64,000 nt of DNA from JALZCH01 sp036387315 (GCA_036387315.1 DASVTY010000094.1:1-64000), one strand, 5' to 3'. Positions 18,623-27,959 are shown, numbered from the stretch's first letter. Made by a program: numbers and translations. The notes: generated from the letters alone by a model not told the origin.

Positions 18623-19808
18623 TTTGGCGATTAATTTCCGGCGCGGCGATAAAATTTATCCGCGTCTTTTGCGCGCGAACGACCAGAATAATTTGCGTGA
18701 CGCGGAAAATCTGATTGCGATTTTTGAATCTTCCGTCGGCAAAACGCGGGCGGAAATCGAATCGGAATTGGAAGAATACGTCGGTACGGGAACCGATTAC
18801 AAAATTTTGCGCGGGTTGATCAAACTGCTTTTCGACCGAGCCGAGTTTCAAACCGCGAGCGTCGCCGAACCTGTGGAAGTCCGGCGCGCTTTGTTTTTTG
18901 CGGCGAAAAATCAGCATCCGGTTTTAGCCGACAAACGCGCCGAAGTTTTGGCGGAGGTAGCGGCTGAATTTAATTGTCGCCCGGAGGAAATCGAAAACGC
19001 TCTTTACGCGGATTTGCCAGCCGAGCAAAAACTGCTCGAATTTTCTCCGCTGACGCCGCTCGCTCTGGTTGATCGTTATAATCTCGCTCAGGCGCAAGCG
19101 CTTTTTTATCGTTGCGGCGAGATGAAAATTTTTGTGGGTCCTCAGACACCCGCAGCTTATCGCCAGATTTTCGGCGCGATTAAATATTTCAAGCTGATTC
19201 ATTCAATCGTCGGAAACCCTGCGAACGGTTACGAAATTACTTTAAACGGCGCGGCGAGCGTCTTTCATCGTTCGCAAAAATACGGGATTCAAATGGCGGT
19301 CTTTTTGCCGTCGCTTTTGAATTGCCAGAACTGGCGGATGCGCGCGGAGATAGATTTGAAAACGGGCGAACGGTGTTTTTACGAGTTGACGAGCGAACAA
19401 ACCGAATTAAGCTCGCATTACGAAGAAGATTTGGAATATCAAAATCCGGTTCACGAGCGTTTGGTTAAAGATTGGGCGAAACAAGATTCTGTTTGGACGC
19501 TCGAAACAAACCGGGGAATCGTCAATCTCGGGCGCACGGCGTTTATCCCGGATTTTGTGTTAAAACGCGGCAAAGAAAAAGTTTTTCTCGAAATTTTAGG
19601 TTTCTGGACGCCGAACAGTTTGAAAAAACGACTCGAACAATTCGCGGACGCCAATTTTACAAATTTCATCATCGCCGCCTGGGAAGAATTGCGCGGCAGC
19701 CGTGACGAGCCAGCCAACACACCCGAAAACGTGATTCTGTTTAAATCAAAGCTCGAACCGCGCGTTCTCGAACAAGCGGCTTTCAGATTAGTAAATAGCG
19801 AATTGTAA
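18609..19808 (+). CDS. Bax1/DUF790-family nuclease
   Basis: A 399-aa protein of the DUF790 family, whose archaeal member Bax1 is a structure-specific nuclease that partners the XPB helicase in DNA repair. The N-terminus (MLTADLAINFRRGDKIYPRLL) and the C-terminal PD-(D/E)xK-like core, FIPDFVLKRGKEKVFLEILGFWTPNSLKKRLEQF, are diagnostic: Asp, then Glu in LEI, then the GFWTP turn. Family genes usually sit next to an XPB-type helicase gene, but neither neighbour here is a helicase; the partner would be elsewhere. It overlaps the GNAT gene by 14 nt. Confidence 0.85.
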   Translation: MLTADLAINFRRGDKIYPRLLRANDQNNLRDAENLIAIFESSVGKTRAEIESELEEYVGTGTDYKILRGLIKLLFDRAEFQTASVAEPVEVRRALFFAAKNQHPVLADKRAEVLAEVAAEFNCRPEEIENALYADLPAEQKLLEFSPLTPLALVDRYNLAQAQALFYRCGEMKIFVGPQTPAAYRQIFGAIKYFKLIHSIVGNPANGYEITLNGAASVFHRSQKYGIQMAVFLPSLLNCQNWRMRAEIDLKTGERCFYELTSEQTELSSHYEEDLEYQNPVHERLVKDWAKQDSVWTLETNRGIVNLGRTAFIPDFVLKRGKEKVFLEILGFWTPNSLKKRLEQFADANFTNFIIAAWEELRGSRDEPANTPENVILFKSKLEPRVLEQAAFRLVNSEL

Positions 19809-19881
19809 ATCGTGAATCGAAGAATACAAATTCGACTTTGCCAATCTGATTTGCCATTGTTTTTTGTTAAAATCTCAGAAA

Positions 19882-21057
19882 ATGTCTAACGATACGGTCG
19901 AAAAATTTATCACCGAATTTGCCAAAAGTCTCGAAAATCAAACTTTCGTTAAAATGACTTTGGGCAAATACAAAGGCGCGGACGCGCATTTGCAGCGCAT
20001 TTTGATTCGGCTGGTAGAAATCAAACGCGGCACAAGGCTTTTCTTTCTCTATCGCTACGACACGCGCGACACGGCGAAAAACTTCGAGTTTGCCGAAGGC
20101 GTTTCGATTGTCAGAGATTTGCTCGGAAGAGAGTTTTTCGCCGCGCATCTTTTTACGATGGAACACGATTTTCAGCTCGACATCGGCAAGAAAAACTCTC
20201 GGCTAAACGTCGGCAAACCGTCATTTAAGACAAAACCCGACATCGCGCACAACCGCGAAAAGCAGCATATCGTTGATCCAAACAGCTTCTACCTGCAAGC
20301 TCTCGGAATCGCCAGCGAAAGGGGCGAAATCAAGGCGAAACAGGAAGACAAATGGCGGCAAATCAATAAGTTCGTTGAAATTCTCGGCAGCTTGTTTGAA
20401 AATTCAAATCTCAAAAACCGCGAAAAATTGAAAATCGTTGATATGGGTTCGGGCAAAGGTTATCTCACGTTTGCGGCTTACGATTATTTTAATAACGTCT
20501 TGAAGATTCAAACTGAAGTTGTCGGAGTTGATGTCAAAGACGAGTTGATTTCGCTATGCAACGACATTGCGCGAAGCTGTGATTTTCAAAACTTAAAGTT
20601 CGTCAAAGGTTTTATTCGTGATTTCGTGCTGGAAAACACCGATATTTTAATCGCTCTCCACGCCTGCAACACGGCGACCGACGAAGCAATTTATCGCGGT
20701 ATTCGGGCAAACGCCGAATTGATTGTCTGCTCGCCGTGCTGCCATCAGGAAATTCGCCCGCAGTTGAAAGCGCCCGATTTGCTCAAAAATGTTTTAAAAC
20801 ACGGCATTTTGCTCGAACGCGAAGCCGAAACTCTGACCGACGGTTTGCGTGCCATGCTGCTCGAACGCCGCGGTTATCAATCGAAAATCTTTGAATTTAT
20901 CGGCACGGAACATACGCCGAAAAACAATATGCTCGTCGGAACAAAACACAATCGGACGGTTGACGTGGAAAATTATGACCGGCAAATCGCCGATTTGAAA
21001 AATTTTTACGGCATCCGCGAACAGCATCTCGAAAAATTACTCGACGCTCAAAATTAA
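19882..21057 (+). CDS. Class I SAM-dependent methyltransferase (Methyltransf_32/METTL25-like)
   Basis: A 391-aa protein. The N-terminal 150 residues resemble no domain I can name. The methyltransferase core begins at KIVDMGSGKGYLTFAAYDY (motif I, about 190-205). It continues with VVGVDVKDELISLCN (motif II) and ALHACNTATDEAI, then the distinctive ELIVCSPCCHQEIRP stretch typical of the Methyltransf_32 group that includes eukaryotic METTL25/RRNAD1. An RNA or protein substrate is plausible but unknown. ATG 19882 is preferred over TTG 19864; no clear ribosome site is seen for either. It ends at a hairpin shared with the convergent gene. Confidence 0.82.
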   Translation: MSNDTVEKFITEFAKSLENQTFVKMTLGKYKGADAHLQRILIRLVEIKRGTRLFFLYRYDTRDTAKNFEFAEGVSIVRDLLGREFFAAHLFTMEHDFQLDIGKKNSRLNVGKPSFKTKPDIAHNREKQHIVDPNSFYLQALGIASERGEIKAKQEDKWRQINKFVEILGSLFENSNLKNREKLKIVDMGSGKGYLTFAAYDYFNNVLKIQTEVVGVDVKDELISLCNDIARSCDFQNLKFVKGFIRDFVLENTDILIALHACNTATDEAIYRGIRANAELIVCSPCCHQEIRPQLKAPDLLKNVLKHGILLEREAETLTDGLRAMLLERRGYQSKIFEFIGTEHTPKNNMLVGTKHNRTVDVENYDRQIADLKNFYGIREQHLEKLLDAQN

Positions 21058-21059
21058 AA

Positions 21060-21101
21060 AGAAGAAAAGCGAACTGCTGCCCGGCAATTTGCTTTTCTTC
21101 T
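21060..21101. terminator. Hairpin between convergent genes
   Basis: 11-bp perfect arms (21060-21070 and 21091-21101), A/G-rich then T/C-rich, with a 20-nt loop. It lies directly after the methyltransferase stop and before the end of the convergent minus-strand gene. Confidence 0.6.
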
Positions 21102-21123
21102 AACATAAGCTGTCCGATTTTGA

Positions 21124-21993
21124 TTACTGTTTTCGTGTAATTACATTTGGTGTAGTGTAAACGGTTTGTTCAGAGAGAACCTTGTAATCCGAAGGCAGCG
21201 TAAACAGCGAGCGGTCGGGTTCGCTGCGATTGATGTTGGTCATCCGGTAAGTTTGTTCGCCGAAACGCGGGTCGCTGTGTTTTGAATAAACAATCATATC
21301 CAAATCTTTTGAGAACCAGCGCTCATAGACCATTTCAATCGGCTGCTCGTTGCCGATTGAACCGGCTGCAATCGTTGTTACAGTGCGCGTGCCTTCGGCT
21401 TGAACGCCTTCAAAATCCCGGACGCCGAGCGATTCGGTTTTGCCTCCGCCGCCATTTGCGGTAGTTCCTACGCTCGGCATAAGAACAATGTGGCTTTTTC
21501 CGGCTACGGCTGCTTCGACTTGCACACGTCTCGCTTCGCCCATTGGCTGCCCGTTGACGATAACCGCGCCTTCGATGTTTCTATTCGGAACGCCGAAACG
21601 GTGTGCGGTTTTTTCCGTAGTGTTGAGCATATATCGAACGCCCGCGACGGGATCGAAAATGGAAATCGCCTGATGCGATCCGAACAGCGCCGCTGAGTTT
21701 GCGCCTGAATTTAATACTTCTTCGCGGCGAAAACGCCCTTCGCCGTCGCGGTATAATTTGTGTGTCACGCTGCGCGTTATTTTGTTTCCGTCAGCCAAAG
21801 TCTGAACACTTTCGCTGATTGCTTCAGCCGAAAACGGCGCGCCTTTGACTGTTTTAGTCGAGCTGGAAGCGATAATCTCAGTCGCCACTTTAGCGTCTGT
21901 CGCTCTGGTTATGGTTTTGGCTCTCATTTCCTGCGCCGGTGCGACCGCCGCTAAAGAGAGTACAAAAATAGAAGCTGCAATTGAAAATTTCAT
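21124..21993 (-). CDS. Secreted protein of unknown function
   Basis: A 289-aa exported protein. Residues 1-20 form a signal peptide ending VAPAQ. The body is a predicted beta-rich chain with LADGNKITRSVTHKLYRDGEGRFRREE and a mid-section that mentions no catalytic motif. I recognise the style (repeated in acidobacterial genomes downstream of sigma factor operons) but no named family. It has five strands around VYERWFSKDLDMIVYSKHSDPRFGEQTYRMTN, somewhat like LolA/LppX-type lipoprotein carriers. It is 29 nt downstream of the anti-sigma-like gene, so it probably belongs to the ECF operon as an output or periplasmic partner. Confidence 0.6.
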   Translation of the reverse strand: MKFSIAASIFVLSLAAVAPAQEMRAKTITRATDAKVATEIIASSSTKTVKGAPFSAEAISESVQTLADGNKITRSVTHKLYRDGEGRFRREEVLNSGANSAALFGSHQAISIFDPVAGVRYMLNTTEKTAHRFGVPNRNIEGAVIVNGQPMGEARRVQVEAAVAGKSHIVLMPSVGTTANGGGGKTESLGVRDFEGVQAEGTRTVTTIAAGSIGNEQPIEMVYERWFSKDLDMIVYSKHSDPRFGEQTYRMTNINRSEPDRSLFTLPSDYKVLSEQTVYTTPNVITRKQ

Positions 21994-22022
21994 CTTTTTT
22001 TCTCCTGATTTAGATTAATAAT

Positions 22023-22742
22023 TTATTTGACCAGTCTAATTGCTCGCGCCACGCCGTCGGAGCCGACGAGCAAATCGGTTTTGATTTTTTCGCTTTCGTT
22101 TTCGGTTTGCACCGCCACGCCCAAAGCGAGCAGGCGCGCGCGCGACATCTCGACGCGAACGATTTGCGATTCTTCATTCGCCAAATTTCCCGCGTATGTC
22201 AAAGCCATAAAAGGCTCTTCCCGTTGATTTTCAAATTTCTGCGGCAAATTTCTTTTCTTTTGCGCAGACTTTGGCAAAGTCTGCGGATTGTTTTTCGATT
22301 TTGCCTTTTTCACCGACGCGAGCTGGCGCGGTTGGAATTCATTTTTCGGCGTTCCTGCGGTTTGAGGCGAAACAGCTTCAGGCTGTCTTTCAACCGGAGC
22401 GGCTGCAAATTGTTTTTCTTCAATCACAGCTTGCTGTGCCATTTCAGGCGAGTTTGAAAAACGCGCGAGCATTGCTGCCGCGCAGCCAATCAAGATAGCG
22501 ATAGCTGCAAATGCCAAAACGGATTTTTGCCAATTCCAAAATTGAAGATTCGGGAGAGCGAAAACATTTTTAACTTTCGTTTCCCGGCGAGATTCTTCCG
22601 TCTTGATATTTGCCCGGACGCGCTGGAAAAGTTGCGGCGCGGCGACGATTTTTTCAATCTCCGCGTCGGACAATTTCCCGCTTCGGATCAATTCGCGCTC
22701 GACAATTTTTAGCTTTTCGTCTTGTAAATCTCGCTTTTTCAT
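22023..22742 (-). CDS. Single-pass membrane protein, putative anti-sigma partner
   Basis: A 239-aa protein encoded immediately downstream of an ECF sigma gene. The N-terminal about 70 residues are charged and helical (cytoplasmic side). One membrane helix follows (about 74-94, VLAFAAIAILIGCAAAMLA), then a Pro/Gln/Lys-rich periplasmic region and a small C-terminal domain. The position and topology suit an anti-sigma factor, but the zinc-binding HxxxCxxC motif of classical ZAS proteins is missing. The role is therefore inferred from context. The spacing to the sigma gene is 34 nt. Confidence 0.55.
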   Translation of the reverse strand: MKKRDLQDEKLKIVERELIRSGKLSDAEIEKIVAAPQLFQRVRANIKTEESRRETKVKNVFALPNLQFWNWQKSVLAFAAIAILIGCAAAMLARFSNSPEMAQQAVIEEKQFAAAPVERQPEAVSPQTAGTPKNEFQPRQLASVKKAKSKNNPQTLPKSAQKKRNLPQKFENQREEPFMALTYAGNLANEESQIVRVEMSRARLLALGVAVQTENESEKIKTDLLVGSDGVARAIRLVK

Positions 22743-22776
22743 CGCTGTGTTAATGACGTTTGCCGCGCTCGGACGG

Positions 22777-23424
22777 TTACAAAAACTTTCTCAGAATCTT
22801 TCTCAGAGCTTGGCGCGCCCGATGCGCTTTGACTTTGACTTTTGAATTAGACCATCCGGTGATTTCCGAAACTTCCGCCACTGTCATTTCTTCGGCATCG
22901 AGCATTTCCAAAACGGCGCGGTCTTCGGCGGCGAGCCGCGAAAGCAGTTTTTCGGCTAAATCCCGATTGATAAAATCGTTTTCCGCACCGTTTTCGCCGC
23001 ATAAAGTTTCGAGCAAATCCGATTTTTCGTCCGTCTCCAATTCCGAAAAAAAGTTTTCCGCTTTGCGTTTCTGGCTTCGCAAAACGTCGAGCGCAGCGTT
23101 TGTCGCCGTGCGCGCGAGAAAACCCGGAAGCGATGAATTGCCATCGGCGCGAAAGTTTTTCAGCTCAAAATAAACTTTGGTAAAAGTGATTTGAACAATT
23201 TCCTCAATTTCGGCGGGTTGGCGGAAAAACCGCGCGGCGACGCGGGCAACGAGTCTTTTATGACGGTCGAAAATTTGCTCAAAAGCGGTTTCATCGCCCG
23301 CTAAAACCCGTTCGACGAGATTTTTGTCGGAGATTTCGCCGCTGCTTTCGTCGCTTTTTTCGGCTCTAATAGCCCAAATTTTGTTGTGGAATGTCGTCGT
23401 CAATTTCAATTCCGTGAATTTCAC
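22777..23424 (-). CDS. ECF-type RNA polymerase sigma factor
   Basis: A group IV sigma factor. Region 2 has DETAFEQIFDRHKRLVARVAARFFRQPAEIEEIVQITFTKVY, with the -10-recognition helix. Region 4 has AVLEMLDAEEMTVAEVSEITGWSNSKVKVKAHRARQALRKIL, a helix-turn-helix for the -35 element. The start is unclear: the frame is open to 23562, but the first about 45 residues of that version look non-coding. GTG 23424 is used here, and a later start nearer residue 70 is possible. It forms an operon with the downstream membrane protein and secreted protein. Confidence 0.85.
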   Translation of the reverse strand: MKFTELKLTTTFHNKIWAIRAEKSDESSGEISDKNLVERVLAGDETAFEQIFDRHKRLVARVAARFFRQPAEIEEIVQITFTKVYFELKNFRADGNSSLPGFLARTATNAALDVLRSQKRKAENFFSELETDEKSDLLETLCGENGAENDFINRDLAEKLLSRLAAEDRAVLEMLDAEEMTVAEVSEITGWSNSKVKVKAHRARQALRKILRKFL

Positions 23425-23531
23425 AAAGTTGAGAACTGCTTTAATGACGAACGACAAGCGAGAAAGGTTACAAAAATTTCGGAGCCTGTTTTGAGTCCTC
23501 GGCGAGAATTTTGAATGTAAAATCACCAAAT

Positions 23532-23567
23532 AAAAAAGACCGTCGCTTCGTTCACAAAGCAACGGTC
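23532..23567 (-). terminator. Terminator of the DUF1501 gene
   Basis: On the minus strand a 12-bp stem (arms 23556-23567 and 23538-23549, two G-T pairs) with a 6-nt loop is followed by six T residues. It separates the DUF1501 gene from the ECF operon. Confidence 0.85.
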
Positions 23568-23596
23568 AAATTCTTATAACCAAACACAGGAAGGAA

Positions 23597-24865
23597 TTAG
23601 CTTAAAAGTCCTTTGAATTTCGAGGCGCTCGCAGCGTAGCCCGGAAACAGTTTCGACAAATCTTTCGCACCGAAATGTCTGGCGGCGACTTCACCGAAAA
23701 CATCGCGGAAATCCGTTGTCACATCGAGATCGCGTCCTTCGTAGAGCTTATCGTTGGATAAACCTTTCCAATTGCCGTAAACTTTGCCGCCTTTGATTGA
23801 ATTTCCGATAACAAACATCGCATTGGCGTGTCCGTGATCTGTTCCGCGCGTGCCGTTTTCGCGCGCCGTGCGCCCGAATTCGGACATTGTTAAAATCACA
23901 ACATCATCCATTTGCTCTTTGCCTAAATCGGTGACAAAAGCGGCGATGCTGGTAGAAAAATCGCGGAGCAGATTGGCGATTTGACCCCGCGACGAGCCTT
24001 CGTTGGCGTGCGTGTCCCAGCCGTTCGATTCGGCAAAAGCGACTTCCAAACCGACTCCGGCTTTAATAAGCTGTGCGATTTGTCTCAAAGAATTTCCGAG
24101 CGCCGAATTCGGATAAACCGCTCCGTTCGCCGGTTTGTATTGCGCCGGATTCGATTTTTTCAACATATTAAGCGCGTCGAAAGTCTCTTTTCCGGTGTCG
24201 CCGAGATTATCGCCCCCGACGGTTTGCGCGTAAATCGCTTCAAAACCGCCTTGCACCGAAGGCGTGTAATTTCCGGCGCGAATAGCAAAATCGTTTAAAT
24301 TTGTCATTGCCACCGAAGGCGCTTTGCCGTAGAGCGAGCGGGGAAGCTGCGAGGTCATCGCCACGGCGCGGAACGGCGTCGCATTTTTCTCATTCGTGTT
24401 TTGCAAAATGCGGTTGAGCCAGCCGTCGCGTGTGGATTTGACGCCCGGCGTGCCGGCTTCCATATAATCCTGCGCGTCAAAATGCGACCGCGTGTTGTCG
24501 GGCGAACCGGCGGCGTTGACAATCGCCAGACGGTTTTCTTTCCACAGCGATTCAAACGGTTTCAGAGCCGGATTCAGACCGAAAAAACCGTCCAAATCTA
24601 TCGCGCCTTCGGTTTGATTCGGTTTCTGAACGGCAATCGTCCGCCGCAAATTGTAATATTCGCTGTCGCCGTAAGGAACGACCGCATTTAAACCGTCCAT
24701 TGCGCCGCGCTGGAAAATCGTGACCAAAACTTTACGCCGCCCGTTGCCGTTTTTTAAAGATTGCGCGTTTGCCGCAAATTCGTGAAGAAACTGTGGCGAA
24801 GCTGCCATCAGACCAAAGCTCGCCAGAGCCGCGCCGCTCGATTTAAGGAATAATCTTCTATCCAT
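23597..24865 (-). CDS. DUF1501 protein with Tat signal
   Basis: A 422-aa exported protein. The start MDRRLFLKSSGAALASFGLM is a twin-arginine (Tat) signal with the RRxFLK core; ATG 24865 is supported by GGAG 8 nt upstream, while an in-frame start at 24919 would bury the signal. DUF1501 proteins are distant alkaline-phosphatase/sulfatase-superfamily members. Here the conserved segments IFQRGAMDGLNAVVPYGD, WDTHANEG, VILTMSEFGRTARENGTRGTDHGHANAMFVIG and KGLSNDKLYEGRDLDVTTDFRD are all present. A DUF1800 partner commonly lies adjacent in other genomes but is absent on both sides. The substrate is unknown. Confidence 0.9.
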   Translation of the reverse strand: MDRRLFLKSSGAALASFGLMAASPQFLHEFAANAQSLKNGNGRRKVLVTIFQRGAMDGLNAVVPYGDSEYYNLRRTIAVQKPNQTEGAIDLDGFFGLNPALKPFESLWKENRLAIVNAAGSPDNTRSHFDAQDYMEAGTPGVKSTRDGWLNRILQNTNEKNATPFRAVAMTSQLPRSLYGKAPSVAMTNLNDFAIRAGNYTPSVQGGFEAIYAQTVGGDNLGDTGKETFDALNMLKKSNPAQYKPANGAVYPNSALGNSLRQIAQLIKAGVGLEVAFAESNGWDTHANEGSSRGQIANLLRDFSTSIAAFVTDLGKEQMDDVVILTMSEFGRTARENGTRGTDHGHANAMFVIGNSIKGGKVYGNWKGLSNDKLYEGRDLDVTTDFRDVFGEVAARHFGAKDLSKLFPGYAASASKFKGLLS

Positions 24866-24974
24866 TTTAATGTCTCCAAAATAACCAGCCAAAATCATTT
24901 GCCGCTTGTTTAGACGCACGCCGTCGGCGTTTGGTCAGATTTTTTTTGAAGAAAGTTGCCGCATTAAACACGAA

Positions 24975-26405
24975 TCAAGGCTTTTTGCCTTCGTGCCAGG
25001 CGGGTTTGAAATCCGAATTGACCAGCCATTGAATCGGCTTAATCATTGAATTAATGGCGCGCGTCATATGGTTGAAATCAATCGTTTTTACTTCGTCGCT
25101 CGCGCGGTGATAATCGGTGTGCAATCCGAAGCTCGAAACGGTGTGCGCGACAATGCCTTGTCGGGCGAGCGTGTAATTGTCCGAACGCTGGAAAAAGTTT
25201 TGATCAGGATGCGGATCGGCGACTAATTTTGCGCCTTGTCTGGCGAGTTCCGCTCCCAAGTTTGAACGGTCGTAGCCGGTTAGCCAAAGCTGTTCCGCCG
25301 CGACTTTCGCGTCCGGGCGTCCGAGCATTTCAAATTGCAGATTGGCAATTAATTTATCTTTCGGAAACGGCAGAGTGTTCACAAAGAATCGTGAACCGTA
25401 GCCGCCTGCTTCTTCGCTCCCGAAAAAGGCGAAATAAACGGTGCGTTTCGGCTGCTTGCCGCCTGCCAGCTCGCGCGCAAGTTCCAAAACGGCGACGCAG
25501 CCCGAAGCGTCGTCGTCCGCACCGTTAAAGATTTTATCTTCGCCGGGCGCGTCTTGCCGGACGCCGAGATGATCCATATGTGCGCTGAGCAGAACTACTT
25601 CTGAGCCGAGTCTGGTATCACTGCCTGTCAATCTACCGACTGCATTCCAAGTTTGCTGCGTTTGCGGTGCGGCAAGCTCGCCTTTAATCTCGATGTTTGT
25701 TCCGTCGGCTATTTGCGATAATGAGTTGGCGGCATTTTTGCTAACGACAATTAAATTATAAGAATTTCCGGCGCTGCCCGAAATTGTCGTAAAAGATAAA
25801 TTTCGCTTAGCTACATTCTCCCATTGTGTGCGCCATTGCGGAGTTTCTTCGACGATAACGGCTTTTGCGCCACTTGCTGAAATCGCCTGAAGCTTTTGAT
25901 TCAAGTTTTGCGCCGCATCGCCTTCGCGCAATCGAACGAAAGCAATTGAACCGACTTGTGGTTTTTCGTCAGAGCTTATCTTTTGCAGATTGCCACCGAT
26001 TTGCGGCGCGCCAATTCGCAAAACCAACATTTCCTTGCCGTGTTCCAAAACCACGTTCGAGCCGTTTGCGGAATAGCTCAATTTCGGAGCGGCGGCAAAA
26101 GTGTTCCGCGTGATATTAACTGTTTGAATAAAAGTTTTGTTTCCCGCCGCGTCCGCATCGCCCGCAGGTTCAATGCCGAATTGCCGCATCTGCGAAGCGA
26201 TGTATTGTCCGGCGAGCAATTCAAACTGCGTCCCGCTGCCGCGTCCCTGGAGCGCGTCGCTTGCCAGAAACTCCATCTGCGCGCGGACGTTTCGTTCTTC
26301 GAGCGGCGAAACGGTTTTGCTTGTTTTTTGGGCGACGCCGGAGTCGGCGATTGTCAATAAAAGTGTGAGGACAAAACAGATTCTTTTCAAATTCATTAAT
26401 TTCAT
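24975..26405 (-). CDS. M28-family zinc aminopeptidase, secreted
   Basis: A two-zinc exopeptidase. The signal peptide is followed by the propeptide-like N-terminus and a PA-type insertion (about 110-270). The catalytic domain shows the metal ligands LLSAHMDHLGV (His, Asp), GADDDASGCVAVLELA (bridging Asp) and FFGSEEAGGYGS (catalytic Glu pair), with a further His in GLHTDYHRASDEV near the end. All expected ligands are intact. ATG 26405 is used: it gives a short basic n-region then the hydrophobic stretch ICFVLTLLLTIADSGVAQ. ATG 26396 is equally plausible. It probably degrades peptides in the periplasm or outside the cell. Confidence 0.9.
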   Translation of the reverse strand: MKLMNLKRICFVLTLLLTIADSGVAQKTSKTVSPLEERNVRAQMEFLASDALQGRGSGTQFELLAGQYIASQMRQFGIEPAGDADAAGNKTFIQTVNITRNTFAAAPKLSYSANGSNVVLEHGKEMLVLRIGAPQIGGNLQKISSDEKPQVGSIAFVRLREGDAAQNLNQKLQAISASGAKAVIVEETPQWRTQWENVAKRNLSFTTISGSAGNSYNLIVVSKNAANSLSQIADGTNIEIKGELAAPQTQQTWNAVGRLTGSDTRLGSEVVLLSAHMDHLGVRQDAPGEDKIFNGADDDASGCVAVLELARELAGGKQPKRTVYFAFFGSEEAGGYGSRFFVNTLPFPKDKLIANLQFEMLGRPDAKVAAEQLWLTGYDRSNLGAELARQGAKLVADPHPDQNFFQRSDNYTLARQGIVAHTVSSFGLHTDYHRASDEVKTIDFNHMTRAINSMIKPIQWLVNSDFKPAWHEGKKP

Positions 26406-26517
26406 TGATTCCCGGAAAATATTGTTAAATTTAAACTGCAATTTATCACAAAATTGCCGCACAAAGTTTTCTTCGTCAGGGATTACCAAAAATGCGTGAC
26501 CGCAACTGTCAACTGTG

Positions 26518-26570
26518 AACTATAAACTGATTTGCACAAAAAAAGGTTTTCTGCAAATCAGTTTATAGTT
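26518..26570. terminator. Perfect 19-bp hairpin terminator
   Basis: Arms 26518-26536 and 26552-26570 pair over 19 bp around a 15-nt A-rich loop. On the plus strand it is followed by GCCTTTTTTA. It lies after the minus-strand class C hydrolase gene and upstream of the M28 gene's own start, so on the minus strand it sits between the two genes' transcripts. Confidence 0.6.
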
Positions 26571-26605
26571 TGCCTTTTTTATTTTTGCGAATTTCCTTTT
26601 TGTGA

Positions 26606-27853
26606 TTATCTCGCCAAACTCGCGTTGATTTTTTGGATAAATTCGTCAATTTTGTTGTTTTCAATCCAGCGCGCGACGATTACCAGATCGTTTTCCGGGT
26701 CAATGTAAATGATGTTTGTGCCGTTACCGAGGTGTGCGAAAGCTGAAGCTGATGCGCTCGGATAAAGTTTTTTGTCGGTGTTGAGATACCAGTTCATAAA
26801 ACCATAAGTCGGCTGCGCGACGGTTGGCGTTTTCGCCTGTTTGATAAATTCGGGCGAGAGAATTTGTTTATTCCGCCACTTGCCGTTGCGCGCCGTGAGC
26901 AATCCGAAACGAGCCATATCTCGCGCGGAGATAAACATTCCGCCGCCCCAATGCCCGCCGCCGCTGACGGATTGAACGATGTTTCCATCCAAAATGACGA
27001 ACGAATTTTCGTAACCGTTCCAGCGCCAGGTGTTTGAAGCGCCAATTTCATCCATCACGCTTTCTTTTAAAACTTGCGGCAAAGGTCGTCGCCAGACGTT
27101 CAAAGCCGCAAGCGCGAGAACGTTGACGCGGACATCGTTGTATTCGTAAGCAGCGCCGGGTTCGTTTCGTTTGCGATTGAGCCAGTTGTTGGCGTCTCTG
27201 TCCGGGCGGTCAGCCCAATCGGGTTTGCCCCAGAGCGTCCCTTCCCAATCGCTCGTTTGCCGCAAAAGATGTTCCCAGGTGATTTTGCGGTTATGCTCGG
27301 TTTCAAAAAGCTCGATCAACCGCGATTTGCCGAAGCGTTCGGCATCATCGAATTTTTCGCCGGGATTAACAACCAAAATCGGCGCAGAGTAATTTCGCGC
27401 CGGGTCTTGCAGACTTTTAATCAGCTTTCGATCAAACGCCAGACCGACAACTGTCGAAACAAAACTTTTCGTCACGCTGAAAGTCATATCAACGCGGTCG
27501 GGCGCGCCCCATTCGGCGACGATGTAGCCGTTTCTGAGAATGATTCCGGTCGCGTCGCCGCGTTCTTTAAACGCTCCGACTGCTTCGCCGAAAGGCTCGC
27601 GCCCGAATGTTTGATAATGCGCGAGTTCGAGATTGCGCGGAGCCTTCGATTCGTTGGCGACGGCGAAATCAATCGCTTCTTTAAGTCGGGCGGCATCAAA
27701 TTTCGCCTGTTCTGGCGTGCGTTTTTCCCAAGTATCGCCTGCGGGCGGATAATAATTTGATTGAGAAAAAACGCCGCTACTAAAAGCGAAAGTGAAAATG
27801 ACGGCGATGAGAAAACGACCGGTTATGTTTTGGACAAAATTATTGTTTTTCAT
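26606..27853 (-). CDS. Class C beta-lactamase-like serine hydrolase, secreted
   Basis: A 415-aa exported serine hydrolase of the penicillin-binding/beta-lactamase class C-EstB fold. Residues 1-30 form a signal peptide. The SxxK motif is S126-V-T-K129 in MTFSVTKSFVST, and the second motif is Tyr238-Asn239 in YEYNDVRVN. A late FAHLGNGTNIIYIDPEN segment corresponds to the KTG/HxG region. The length and domain order fit family COG1680, whose members include esterases, D-aminopeptidases and rarely true beta-lactamases. The substrate cannot be assigned. It starts with ATG and no strong ribosome site. Confidence 0.85.
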   Translation of the reverse strand: MKNNNFVQNITGRFLIAVIFTFAFSSGVFSQSNYYPPAGDTWEKRTPEQAKFDAARLKEAIDFAVANESKAPRNLELAHYQTFGREPFGEAVGAFKERGDATGIILRNGYIVAEWGAPDRVDMTFSVTKSFVSTVVGLAFDRKLIKSLQDPARNYSAPILVVNPGEKFDDAERFGKSRLIELFETEHNRKITWEHLLRQTSDWEGTLWGKPDWADRPDRDANNWLNRKRNEPGAAYEYNDVRVNVLALAALNVWRRPLPQVLKESVMDEIGASNTWRWNGYENSFVILDGNIVQSVSGGGHWGGGMFISARDMARFGLLTARNGKWRNKQILSPEFIKQAKTPTVAQPTYGFMNWYLNTDKKLYPSASASAFAHLGNGTNIIYIDPENDLVIVARWIENNKIDEFIQKINASLAR

Positions 27854-27959
27854 ATCTTTTGCGACAAACGAGTTTAATTTACCTTTGAACGGCGCAAAAG
27901 TCTTGTCCTCGAATTGAGCAGCGAGATGAAAATCAATCTTAATTTCAATCCGCTTATAT

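Noticed and set aside
23425..23562. 46-residue extension of the first ECF sigma factor
   Set aside because: The composition is unlike sigma factors, and part of it overlaps the DUF1501 terminator.
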